Source: Burkholderiaceae bacterium (GTDB lineage: Bacteria; Pseudomonadota; Gammaproteobacteria; Burkholderiales; Burkholderiaceae_C). From it: 6,480 bases of DNA. Under the pieces are notes generated by a model. That model was not told the origin of the DNA. It made no database searches and was given only the letters and a program-made list of their open reading frames with translations. Position 1 is the first letter of the stretch; each line of letters begins with the position of its first letter. The position numbers were made by a program, and so were the translations under genes. The stretch covers positions 1 to 6,480 of the forward strand of contig JALRAA010000084.1 in the NCBI GenBank assembly GCA_023262645.1, written 5' to 3'. Below, piece by piece: positions 1-6,480 of the stretch.

Positions 1-69
1 CATGACGTCAAAATTGTCATTGGTCCTCAGCGGCGGCGCACAGGCAAAATCGAACTTGAATTCGCTTGA
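1..69 (+). CDS. 3' end of an unidentified gene (partial)
   Basis: Reading from base 1 gives 22 codons and a TGA at 67-69. The visible tail has a basic cluster (PQRRR) followed by a short strand-like segment ending KIELEFA. This is too short to assign a family. The alternation of charged and hydrophobic residues recalls carboxyl-terminal dimerisation strands of proteins such as ParB, but that is only an impression. The stop lies 12 bases before the amidase start and in the same reading frame, so the two genes could share a transcript. The coding call rests on the open frame reaching the window edge and the tight spacing. It could also be non-coding leader DNA of the amidase gene. Confidence 0.4.
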   Translation, partial: HDVKIVIGPQRRRTGKIELEFA

Positions 70-81
70 AAGAAAGTTTCC

Positions 82-1515
82 ATGCCATTGACTGAACTCA
101 GCGCCTCCGCCCTGTCGCAAGCCATTCATGCGCGGCAATTTTCCTGCCGCGAGGTGATGCAAGCTTTTTTGGATCGCATTGCTGTGGTGAATCCGCGCTT
201 CAACGCCGTGGTCAGTTTGCAAGCCCACGACCTGTTGCTGGCTCAAGCCGATGTGTGTGACCAAGAACTGGCGCGTGGCCATTCGCGCGGCTGGCTGCAT
301 GGCATACCGCTGGCTTTCAAAGACTTGGTCGACGTGGCGGGCATTCCCACCACCTGCGGTTCTGTGCTGTTGCGCGACAACATTCCCGCGCAAGACGCAT
401 TGCTGGTGCAGCGGCTCAAAGCCCAAGGCGGTATCGTCATTGGCAAAACCAATACGCCCGAGTGGGGCTTGGGTTCGAACACGTTCAACCCGGTGTTCGG
501 CGCGACGGGCAATGCCTACAACACGGCTTTCACGGCAGGGGGCAGCAGCGGTGGCGCGGCAGTGGCTTTGGCGCACCGCATGTTGCCGTTGGCCGATGGC
601 TCGGATTTCATGGGCAGCTTGCGCAATCCGGCCGCATGGAACAACGTGTTTGGTATGCGCCCATCGCAAGGTCGGGTGCCTGCTTATCCGGTCAATGATG
701 CATGGGTCAGTCAACTCAGCACAGACGGCCCCATGGCTCGCCATGTCAGCGATCTGTCGCGTTTGTTGGAAACCATGTCGGGTTTTGACCCGCGCTCGCC
801 ACTGTCATTGGACGATTTACCCCAAGGTTGGTCGCAACAACTGCGGCCCAAATCACGGCACATACGCGTGGGTTGGCTGGGTGATTTGAATGGCTATTTG
901 CCCATGGAAGACGGCATCTTGCAAGCCTGCGAAAACGGCTTGCAACGCTTGACCGATTTGGGGGCTCATGTTGAGCCCGCCATGGCCACTTTTTCACCGA
1001 CGGCCGTATGGCAGACCTGGCTGGCATGGCGGCGCGTCTTGACTGCGTCTCGGCTGGCACCCATGGTTGCGCGTGGCCGCGATGCGTGCAAACCTGAAGC
1101 GCTGTGGGAATATGACCAAGCCGTTGGCATGTCGGCCAATGACTTTCTCCAAGCCAGCACCGAGCGCACCGTGTTTTATCAGGACATGCTCAAGCTGCTG
1201 GGCAAGTTTGACATTCTGGTCATGCCCAGCGCACAGGTCTGGCCGTTTGGTATCGACACGCGCTGGCCGGCTGAAATCCGTACCGCGCATGGCACGGTGA
1301 AGATGGACACTTACCACCGCTGGATGGAGGTGGTGCTCTACCCGAGCTTGGCGGGCTTGCCCTCGCTGAATGTGCCCTGCGGGTTTAACCCGCAAGGCCT
1401 GCCCATGGGCATGCAATTGATCGGTCAACCGCGTGGCGATCTGGCCGTGCTCGAACTGGGACTGGCCTACGAAGAAGCGGTGAGCGATTGGCTGGCTGTG
1501 CGACCCGTCGCCTGA
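82..1515 (+). CDS. Amidase-signature family hydrolase
   Basis: This 477-residue protein belongs to the amidase signature family, whose cytoplasmic members hydrolyse C-N bonds of amides through a Ser-cisSer-Lys triad. The triad can be placed: Lys80 in FKD, Ser155 in the GGSSGGAA loop (153-160), and Ser179 in GSDFMGSLRNPA (173-184). The 24-residue gap between the two serines matches the known spacing. The usual GTDxGGS motif is changed to GSDFMGS, as in an amidase subgroup I recall from Burkholderiales. Length is normal for the family (about 450-550). No signal peptide is seen. The start is fixed by an in-frame TGA at 67-69; a weak purine-rich ribosome site (AAGAAAG, 70-76) precedes ATG. Glutamyl-tRNA amidotransferase subunit A (GatA) is the main alternative, but no gatB or gatC is nearby and the motif is atypical. 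Substrate unknown. Confidence 0.9.
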   Translation: MPLTELSASALSQAIHARQFSCREVMQAFLDRIAVVNPRFNAVVSLQAHDLLLAQADVCDQELARGHSRGWLHGIPLAFKDLVDVAGIPTTCGSVLLRDNIPAQDALLVQRLKAQGGIVIGKTNTPEWGLGSNTFNPVFGATGNAYNTAFTAGGSSGGAAVALAHRMLPLADGSDFMGSLRNPAAWNNVFGMRPSQGRVPAYPVNDAWVSQLSTDGPMARHVSDLSRLLETMSGFDPRSPLSLDDLPQGWSQQLRPKSRHIRVGWLGDLNGYLPMEDGILQACENGLQRLTDLGAHVEPAMATFSPTAVWQTWLAWRRVLTASRLAPMVARGRDACKPEALWEYDQAVGMSANDFLQASTERTVFYQDMLKLLGKFDILVMPSAQVWPFGIDTRWPAEIRTAHGTVKMDTYHRWMEVVLYPSLAGLPSLNVPCGFNPQGLPMGMQLIGQPRGDLAVLELGLAYEEAVSDWLAVRPVA

Positions 1516-1518
1516 ATC

Positions 1519-1935
1519 TCACGCGCTGGCCGTGGGCTCTGGCGCTATGTCTGTGGACGCCTCTGAAGCCTTGCGTTGCGACCAGCTATTGATGGCACAG
1601 ACCAACAGCATGATGGTCAACCCCCCAAACTCACGGGTGTTTTCTATCCAAGGCGCAGACGCCAACATGGAGCCGGTCAGAGAAGCAAATTGGTGGTCTA
1701 CCATCCAAGACCACACACCATCTTCAATGACAAACAAATAGGCCGCGTAAGCACCATACAAAGCGATCAAGGCCAGGTTGAAACGATGCGCAGGCCGGTC
1801 GGCCACCGCCAAAACACAAGACACCGCGGCCAAGCCATACAGCGGAATCCACAGATACAGATCGGGGTCGTTCCATTGCAGTCCGGCGCAGACCAAAAAA
1901 AGCAACCCGAAAACCGCAGCAAAAATTTTTGACAT
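1519..1935 (-). CDS. TMEM220-like small membrane protein
   Basis: This 138-residue hydrophobic protein matches what I recall of the TMEM220 family (transmembrane family 220), a group shared by bacteria and animals with no firm function. Key signs are LQWNDPD at residues 19-25, directly after the first helix, and ENTREFGG at 98-105, before the last helix. Four membrane segments are likely, near 4-20, 28-44, 52-70 and 103-118, followed by a polar, Ala/Pro/Ser/Thr-rich tail (120-138). The start ATG is supported by a good Shine-Dalgarno sequence, AAGGAG, five bases upstream. The gene is divergent from icmF and its stop lies three bases from the convergent amidase stop, leaving no room for a separate terminator. 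A role in the inner membrane is inferred from hydrophobicity only. Confidence 0.8.
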   Translation of the reverse strand: MSKIFAAVFGLLFLVCAGLQWNDPDLYLWIPLYGLAAVSCVLAVADRPAHRFNLALIALYGAYAAYLFVIEDGVWSWMVDHQFASLTGSMLASAPWIENTREFGGLTIMLLVCAINSWSQRKASEASTDIAPEPTASA

Positions 1936-1940
1936 ACAAG

Positions 1941-1946
1941 CTCCTT
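1941..1946 (-). promoter_or_regulatory. Shine-Dalgarno site of the TMEM220-like gene
   Basis: The - strand reads AAGGAG here, five bases before the ATG at 1935-1933. It is the clearest ribosome-binding site in the window and decides the start of the small membrane protein. The other complete genes here have weak or no such site. Confidence 0.75.
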
Positions 1947-2004
1947 GGCATGAACAGTTATCAATTTAACCCGTATATGCCTTGGCCGCCCCGCACGCCG
2001 GCGA

Positions 2005-2033
2005 TACACACACAGGCAAAAAGCCATTGTCAA
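2005..2033 (-). promoter_or_regulatory. Weak candidate promoter for the TMEM220-like gene
   Basis: On the - strand a perfect -35 hexamer TTGACA occupies 2033-2028. The -10 region is poor: TGTGTA at a 17-base spacing, or TGTATC (2008-2003) at a 19-base spacing. If used, it would give a leader of roughly 60 bases before the ATG at 1935. The call rests on the -35 match alone and could be chance. Confidence 0.2.
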
Positions 2034-2079
2034 CATAGGGATTTCAGGCGCTCAATGGGCAGGGTCAAAGCAAGTTAAG

Positions 2080-2096
2080 ATTGACGTTACGTCAAT
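2080..2096. promoter_or_regulatory. 17-base palindrome, candidate operator upstream of icmF
   Basis: ATTGACGTTACGTCAAT is a perfect inverted repeat with 8-base arms around one central base, about 70 bases before the icmF start and about 145 bases before the TMEM220-like start. Its size and odd-length symmetry fit an operator for a dimeric repressor such as a TetR- or GntR-type protein; this is inference. Acyl-CoA genes in proteobacteria are often controlled by such local regulators, but no regulator gene lies in the window. A weak -10-like TAAGAT (2076-2081) overlaps its left edge, so a bound protein could block transcription. The left arm also contains TTGACG, which resembles a -35 box, but no good -10 lies 16-18 bases downstream. 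Confidence 0.5.
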
Positions 2097-2098
2097 TT

Positions 2099-2108
2099 GG
2101 GCGCGCCC
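2099..2108. repeat. 10-base GC palindrome beside the operator candidate
   Basis: GGGCGCGCCC is a perfect palindrome starting three bases after the 17-base palindrome. It could be part of a composite control region, but a short GC-only palindrome is easily found by chance in DNA of this composition. No loop is present, so it is not a hairpin terminator. Confidence 0.3.
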
Positions 2109-2125
2109 GCTACTTGCCCCAACGC

Positions 2126-2143
2126 CTGATTTTTCTGATTTTT
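2126..2143 (+). repeat. Tandem 9-base repeat in the icmF leader
   Basis: CTGATTTTT occurs twice head to tail, ending 22 bases before the icmF ATG. The resulting T-rich stretch (2129-2147) is an unstructured, low-G+C patch in an otherwise GC-rich leader. It may help ribosome access or act as a weak promoter element, or it may be simple slippage. Confidence 0.4.
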
Positions 2144-2165
2144 TTCGGTTCACCCCGTCTACAAC

Positions 2166-5100
2166 ATGACCGACTTGTCTGCCCAATACCAGGCACTGGC
2201 TGCCTACAAACCCACCCACAAGGTGCGCTTTGTCACCGCGGCGAGCCTGTTTGATGGTCACGATGCCGCCATCAACATCATGCGACGCATTCTGCAAAGC
2301 ATGGGCGCTGAGGTGATTCACCTGGGTCACAACCGCTCGGTCGATGACGTGGTCACCGCCGCATTGCAAGAAGACGTGCAAGGCATTGCCATCAGCTCTT
2401 ACCAAGGCGGCCATGTCGAGTACTTCAAATACATGGTCGACTTGTTGCGAGAGCGTGGCGGCGCGCATATTCAAGTGTTTGGCGGCGGCGGCGGCGTCAT
2501 CGTTCCCGATGAAATTGCCGAACTGCAAGCCTACGGTGTGACCCGGATTTACAGCCCGCAAGACGGGCAGCGCATGGGGCTGCAAGGCATGATCGGCGAG
2601 ATGATCATGCGCTGTGACACGGATTTGACCGGTCATGCACCCACCAGCTTGGATGCCATCCAAGGACATACTCCCCAGCACTGGCGGGCACTGGCCCAAC
2701 TCATCACCGCGCTAGAAGCACAAAGCCCTGTGGTGCAAGACCTGCGAGATGCGCTGCGCACACAAGCCAAAACCATCACCGCGCCAGTGGTGGGCATCAC
2801 AGGTACTGGCGGTGCGGGCAAATCTTCGCTGACCGATGAATTGATCCGTCGCTTTCGGCTTGACCAAGAAGACAGGTTGCGTATCGCCGTCATTTCCATC
2901 GACCCCTCACGCCGCAAAAGCGGAGGCGCATTGCTTGGTGACCGCATCCGCATGAACGCCATTTCGCCGTGGAATAAATTGGAACCTGACCCCGATAAAA
3001 ACAACCAACGCGTGTTCATGCGCTCGTTGGCGACGCGTGAATTTGGCAGTGAAATCAGCGCCGCTTTGCCAGACGTGATCGCTGCGGTGAAATGCGCCGG
3101 GTTCGATTTGGTCGTGGTCGAGACTTCAGGCATTGGTCAAGGCGACGCCGCCATCGTGCCGCATGTGGATATTCCGCTGTATGTGATGACCCCCGAATTT
3201 GGTGCCGCCAGCCAATTGGAAAAAATCGACATGCTCGACTTCGCCGAGTTTGTGGCCATCAACAAATTCGACCGCAAAGGCGCCGCAGACGCCTTGCGTG
3301 ATGTGGCCAAGCAAGTGCAACGCAACCGCGAAGCATGGCACACACCGCCTGAACAAATGCCCGTGTTCGGCACCATGGCCGCGCATTTCAACGACGATGG
3401 CGTGACGGCGCTCTACCAAGCCATGAAACCACGACTCCAAGCCCTGGGGTTGGCCTTGCCGCATGCGCGTTTGCCACGGACTTCGGTGCGCCACAGTTCG
3501 CACCAAACGCCGATCGTCCCTTCCTCGCGCAGCCGCTACCTGGCAGAAATCAGCGACACCGTGCGTGGCTACAAGCGACGCGCCCGCATGCAAGCCCAAC
3601 TCGCTCGTGAAGTGCAGCAATTGAAAGCCGCCTCGGCCATGTTGGCTGACAGCAAGCCCAACAAGCCTCGCGCCGCAGAAGCCTCGCTGGCCTTGGCCAA
3701 CGAACGTGAAGCACGCTTGGATGCCGATGTCCGCGCCTTGCTCCATGATTGGCCCGCATTGAAAGCCGATTACAGCGGTGACGAACTGGTGGTCAAAGTG
3801 CGCGACAAGGAAATTCGCAGCAGTTTGGTCACGCGTTCATTGAGCGGCACGCCCGTGCGCAAAGTGGCGTTGCCCACCTTCCATGACCAAGGCGATATCT
3901 TGCAATGGTTGATGTTGGACAACGTCCCCGGGCGCTATCCCTACACCGCAGGCACGTTTGCTTTCAAACGCGACAACGAAGACCCGACACGCATGTTTGC
4001 TGGCGAAGGCGATGCCTTTCGCACCAACCGTCGCTTCAAACTGCTGAGCGAAGGCATGCCGGCCAAACGCTTATCCACCGCTTTCGATTCGGTCACGCTC
4101 TACGGCAACGACCCGGACTTGCGCCCAGACATCTATGGCAAGGTCGGCAATTCTGGCGTGAGCATTGCCACGCTGGACGACATGAAAGCTTTGTACGACG
4201 GCTTTGACCTGTGCTCGCCCAGCACCAGCGTGTCGATGACCATCAACGGTCCGGCGCCGACGATCTTGGCCATGTTCATGAACACAGCCATCGACCAAAA
4301 CCTAGAGAAATTCCGCGCAGAAAAAGGCCGCGAACCATCCGAAACAGAAGCCGCTGACATCCGAACATGGGTGCTGCAAAACGTGCGCGGTACCGTGCAA
4401 GCCGATATTTTGAAAGAAGACCAAGGCCAAAACACTTGCATTTTCAGCACCGAGTTCAGCCTCAAAGTGATGGGCGACATTGCGCAGTACTTTGTGCACC
4501 ACGATGTGCGCAACTTCTACAGCGTGTCCATCAGTGGCTACCACATTGCCGAAGCGGGTGCCAACCCGATTTCTCAATTGGCATTCACCCTGTCCAATGG
4601 CTTCACCTTTGTCGAAGCCTACCTCGCGCGCGGCATGCATATCGATGACTTTGCACCCAATCTGTCGTTCTTTTTCAGCAACGGCATGGACCCCGAATAC
4701 ACCGTGATGGGCCGTGTGGCCAGACGCATTTGGGCAGTCACGATGAAAGAAAAATACGGCGCCAACGAACGCAGCCAAAAACTCAAATACCACATACAAA
4801 CCAGCGGCCGCAGTTTGCATGCCCAAGAAATTCAGTTCAACGACATCCGCACCACGCTGCAAGCGTTGATCGCCATCTATGACAACTGCAACAGCTTGCA
4901 CACCAACGCATTCGATGAAGCCATCACCACGCCGACCGAAGAGAGTGTGCGTCGCGCCATGGCCATTCAACTCATCATCAACCGCGAATGGGGGTTGGCG
5001 AAAAACGAAAACCCATCGCAGGGTGCGTTCATCATTGAAGAGTTGACCGAGTTGGTCGAAGAAGCCGTGCTGTCAGAGTTTGTGGCGATCGCCGAACGCG

Positions 5101-5486
5101 GCGGCGTGTTGGGCGCCATGGAAACCGGCTACCAACGCGGCAAGATCCAAGACGAGTCGATGCATTACGAAATGCTCAAACACACCGGCGAATTGCCCAT
5201 CATCGGTGTGAACACCTTCAAACCTCCGCAGGCTCTTGAAGCGCCTCAAAAAATCGAATTGGCGCGCTCGACCGACGCTGAAAAGCAAAGCCAACTTCAA
5301 CGGCTGAATGATTTCCACCAGCGCCATGGCAGCACATCTGCCGCCATGCTCCTGCGACTGCAGCAGGCCGTCATTTCTAATGCCAATGTGTTTGAAGTGC
5401 TGATGGACGCGGTGCGTGTTTGTTCGCTGGGGCAAATCACCCACGCCTTGTTTGAAGTCGGCGGACAGTACCGACGCAACATGTAA
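2166..5486 (+). CDS. icmF: Fused isobutyryl-CoA mutase IcmF
   Basis: This 1106-residue cytoplasmic enzyme uses adenosylcobalamin to interconvert isobutyryl-CoA and n-butyryl-CoA. The IcmF domain order is intact. Residues 18-150 form the B12-binding domain, with His32 in FDGHDAA as probable cobalt ligand (the motif's usual final Gly is Ala35), then SSYQGG (77-82) and GGGGG (106-110). Residues 205-425 form the MeaI/MeaB/ArgK-type GTPase chaperone: Walker A GTGGAGKS (213-220), Asp246 in SIDPS, Asp259, ETSGIGQGD (319-327) and NKFD (366-369). A charged helical linker covers about 455-530, and the mutase barrel about 560-1106. YPYTAGTFAFKR (591-602) and RGTVQAD (741-747) hold the Phe (598 or 600) and Gln745 that mark isobutyryl- rather than methylmalonyl-CoA mutases, which use Tyr and Arg. 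The start matches IcmF amino termini as I recall them (about 1090 residues), yet no Shine-Dalgarno precedes it. Related isovaleryl/pivalyl-CoA activity cannot be excluded. Confidence 0.96.
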   Translation: MTDLSAQYQALAAYKPTHKVRFVTAASLFDGHDAAINIMRRILQSMGAEVIHLGHNRSVDDVVTAALQEDVQGIAISSYQGGHVEYFKYMVDLLRERGGAHIQVFGGGGGVIVPDEIAELQAYGVTRIYSPQDGQRMGLQGMIGEMIMRCDTDLTGHAPTSLDAIQGHTPQHWRALAQLITALEAQSPVVQDLRDALRTQAKTITAPVVGITGTGGAGKSSLTDELIRRFRLDQEDRLRIAVISIDPSRRKSGGALLGDRIRMNAISPWNKLEPDPDKNNQRVFMRSLATREFGSEISAALPDVIAAVKCAGFDLVVVETSGIGQGDAAIVPHVDIPLYVMTPEFGAASQLEKIDMLDFAEFVAINKFDRKGAADALRDVAKQVQRNREAWHTPPEQMPVFGTMAAHFNDDGVTALYQAMKPRLQALGLALPHARLPRTSVRHSSHQTPIVPSSRSRYLAEISDTVRGYKRRARMQAQLAREVQQLKAASAMLADSKPNKPRAAEASLALANEREARLDADVRALLHDWPALKADYSGDELVVKVRDKEIRSSLVTRSLSGTPVRKVALPTFHDQGDILQWLMLDNVPGRYPYTAGTFAFKRDNEDPTRMFAGEGDAFRTNRRFKLLSEGMPAKRLSTAFDSVTLYGNDPDLRPDIYGKVGNSGVSIATLDDMKALYDGFDLCSPSTSVSMTINGPAPTILAMFMNTAIDQNLEKFRAEKGREPSETEAADIRTWVLQNVRGTVQADILKEDQGQNTCIFSTEFSLKVMGDIAQYFVHHDVRNFYSVSISGYHIAEAGANPISQLAFTLSNGFTFVEAYLARGMHIDDFAPNLSFFFSNGMDPEYTVMGRVARRIWAVTMKEKYGANERSQKLKYHIQTSGRSLHAQEIQFNDIRTTLQALIAIYDNCNSLHTNAFDEAITTPTEESVRRAMAIQLIINREWGLAKNENPSQGAFIIEELTELVEEAVLSEFVAIAERGGVLGAMETGYQRGKIQDESMHYEMLKHTGELPIIGVNTFKPPQALEAPQKIELARSTDAEKQSQLQRLNDFHQRHGSTSAAMLLRLQQAVISNANVFEVLMDAVRVCSLGQITHALFEVGGQYRRNM

Positions 5487-5495
5487 CGCAGCGTT

Positions 5496-6188
5496 TTACT
5501 GTGAACTGCCGTAACGTTTGCCGCGCGTTAAATCGACACCCAGTTGTTTGAGTTTGCGGTAGAGGTGGGTGCGTTCGAGCCCGGTTTTTTCTGCCACACG
5601 GGTCATGGAGCCACCCTCTTGTGCCAAGTGAAATTCAAAATAGGCTTTTTCAAAACTGTCTCTGGCTTCGCGCAATGGACTGCTGAGATCAAAACTTTGC
5701 ACCGGTTGCAACACCGCTGGCAATGCGGGTGCAGCGGTGGGCGCCACAGACGCCATGCCGCCCACGCTGCTGTAAGTTTGTCCTGATGCTGCGGGCAGTG
5801 CAGCGCTGCGCCCCGCGCTGGCCGATTTGCGGTTCAACCCCTGCTCGACCGCCTTGAGCAGTTTTTGCATGGTGATGGGTTTTTCTAAAAACGCCAACGC
5901 ACCAATACGGGTAGCTTGCACCGCGGTTTCGATGGTGGCATGACCACTCATCATGATGACAGGCATGTTCAACAAACCCGTTGCAGCCCATTCTTTCAGC
6001 AAGGTCACGCCATCGGTATCGGGCATCCAAATATCGAGCAAGACCAAGTCGGGGCGAGCCGCGGCACGAGCGCTACGTGCTTGGGCTGCGTTCTCAGCCA
6101 GCTCCACATGATGACCTTCATCGTTCAAGATTTCGAACAGCAAATCGCGTATGCCGAGTTCATCATCCACCACCAAAATTGTTGCCAT
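5496..6188 (-). CDS. NtrX-like response regulator lacking the AAA+ domain
   Basis: This 230-residue protein is the output half of a two-component system. Residues 1-118 form a receiver domain with acidic pocket Asp8/Asp9, phospho-acceptor Asp52 in LVLLDIWMP, Ser81 in MMSGH and Lys103 in EKP. A flexible Ala/Pro/Ser-rich linker (about 120-167) leads to a Fis-type helix-turn-helix (about 170-217), with the probable DNA-reading part at VAEKTGLERTHLYRKLKQLG (198-217). Both ends resemble NtrX, but the roughly 240-residue sigma-54-interacting ATPase normally between them is absent, with no GAFTGA or Walker motif. It therefore should not activate sigma-54 promoters as NtrC does, and may act by repression or with sigma-70. 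It lies 18 bases after the NtrY-like kinase gene on the same strand, so they are probably one operon. The start follows NtrX-type receivers; its ribosome site is weak. The family is secure, the name ntrX less so. Confidence 0.9.
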   Translation of the reverse strand: MATILVVDDELGIRDLLFEILNDEGHHVELAENAAQARSARAAARPDLVLLDIWMPDTDGVTLLKEWAATGLLNMPVIMMSGHATIETAVQATRIGALAFLEKPITMQKLLKAVEQGLNRKSASAGRSAALPAASGQTYSSVGGMASVAPTAAPALPAVLQPVQSFDLSSPLREARDSFEKAYFEFHLAQEGGSMTRVAEKTGLERTHLYRKLKQLGVDLTRGKRYGSSQ

Positions 6189-6206
6189 GTTGCTTATGAG
6201 GTCAGG

Positions 6207-6480
6207 TTAGCTTGCAGGGTTTGCGATACGAAATGATAACGATACTTGCGCACCGGCTGGCAGGTCAGCTTCCAAGCGGTTTTTGATCTCGATACGGGCA
6301 TGGTGTTCATCGGCAATTTTCTTCACAACCGCCAAGCCCAGGCCTGTACCACCGGCTTTGGTTGTGACATAGGGTTCAAACGCACGCTGCAATACAGATT
6401 CGCTGAATCCACTGCCATTGTCCACAATGCGCAAGCGTACCCTTTGGCTGGAAGCCGATTGCTCTGTCCAAACATGCACC
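6207..6480 (-). CDS. NtrY-like sensor histidine kinase, C-terminal part (partial)
   Basis: The visible 91 codons, ending in TAA at 6209-6207, are the carboxyl end of a histidine kinase ATP-binding domain. The G1 box is DNGSGF, the F box FEPYVTT and the G2 box GGTGLGLAVVKKI, followed by strand-forming residues and a short tail ending NPAS. PYVTTKxxGTGLGLAxVKKI is typical of NtrY-type kinases. The phosphorylated histidine, the N box, and any sensor, HAMP or membrane segments lie outside the window. The coding frame continues past the right edge; a GTG at 6479-6477 is internal, not a start. The kinase is expected to phosphorylate Asp52 of the regulator encoded 18 bases downstream. The signal is unknown; family members respond to nitrogen or redox state. 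Confidence 0.9.
   Translation of the reverse strand, partial: VHVWTEQSASSQRVRLRIVDNGSGFSESVLQRAFEPYVTTKAGGTGLGLAVVKKIADEHHARIEIKNRLEADLPAGAQVSLSFRIANPAS

Noticed and set aside
1576..1932. 118-codon + strand frame opposite the TMEM220-like gene
   Set aside because: Its translation is rich in Arg, Gln and His with no motif, whereas the - strand frame has membrane helices, family motifs and a good ribosome site.
2081..2116. TTGACG at 2081 as the -35 box of an icmF promoter
   Set aside because: Nothing resembling a -10 box lies 16-18 bases downstream; the region there is GC only. The next candidate, TACTTG at 2111, is too far away.
2480..2495. GGC triplet run that looks like a simple repeat
   Set aside because: It encodes the conserved GGGGG loop of the IcmF B12 domain, so protein function explains it.
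2052..2699. 215-codon open frame on the - strand over the icmF start
   Set aside because: It overlaps the strongly recognisable B12-binding domain of IcmF and shows no family features. Long antisense frames are common opposite GC-rich genes.
3126..3746. 206-codon open frame on the - strand inside icmF
   Set aside because: It is a shadow of the GTPase and linker region, with no recognisable motif.
4302..4970. 222-codon open frame on the - strand inside icmF
   Set aside because: It lies entirely opposite the conserved mutase domain, with Ala/Val/His-rich composition typical of an antisense shadow.
5485..5495. Possible small hairpin (AACG-CAG-CGTT) between icmF and the response regulator gene
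   Set aside because: The stem has only four base pairs and no real U-run follows, so it is not a credible intrinsic terminator.

Overview
The window looks like a piece of chromosome from a betaproteobacterium of the order Burkholderiales, probably close to Comamonadaceae. This is inferred from moderately high G+C, gene content (single-chain IcmF, a short NtrX with an NtrY-like kinase, a TMEM220-like membrane protein) and protein wording such as the IcmF amino terminus. No rRNA, tRNA, mobile element or CRISPR array is visible, and it reads as ordinary, tightly packed core or semi-core DNA.

Layout, left to right. Positions 1-69 hold the last 22 codons of an unidentified + strand gene. A 477-residue amidase-signature hydrolase (82-1515, +) follows 12 bases later, probably in the same transcript. 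It runs tail to tail, 3 bases apart, into a small four-helix membrane protein of the TMEM220 family (1519-1935, -). A 230-base divergent intergenic region (1936-2165) holds a perfect 17-base palindrome, a 10-base GC palindrome just after it and a 9-base tandem repeat. The main gene follows: icmF (2166-5486, +), an 1106-residue fused adenosylcobalamin-dependent isobutyryl-CoA mutase with its own G-protein chaperone domain. It ends 9 bases from the end of a convergent two-component operon on the - strand: the carboxyl end of an NtrY-like histidine kinase (6207-6480, cut by the window edge) and, 18 bases downstream, a response regulator with a receiver domain and a Fis-type DNA-binding domain but no AAA+ sigma-54 ATPase (5496-6188).

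The genes do not form one pathway. IcmF interconverts isobutyryl-CoA and n-butyryl-CoA, linking valine/branched-chain and straight-chain acyl-CoA metabolism. The kinase and regulator form a signalling pair, related by family to NtrY/NtrX systems that sense nitrogen or redox state. The amidase and TMEM220 protein have no assigned substrate or role. I found no convincing undescribed system. The points most worth checking are the palindrome in front of icmF, the AAA+-less NtrX-type regulator, and the lack of a Shine-Dalgarno sequence at icmF.
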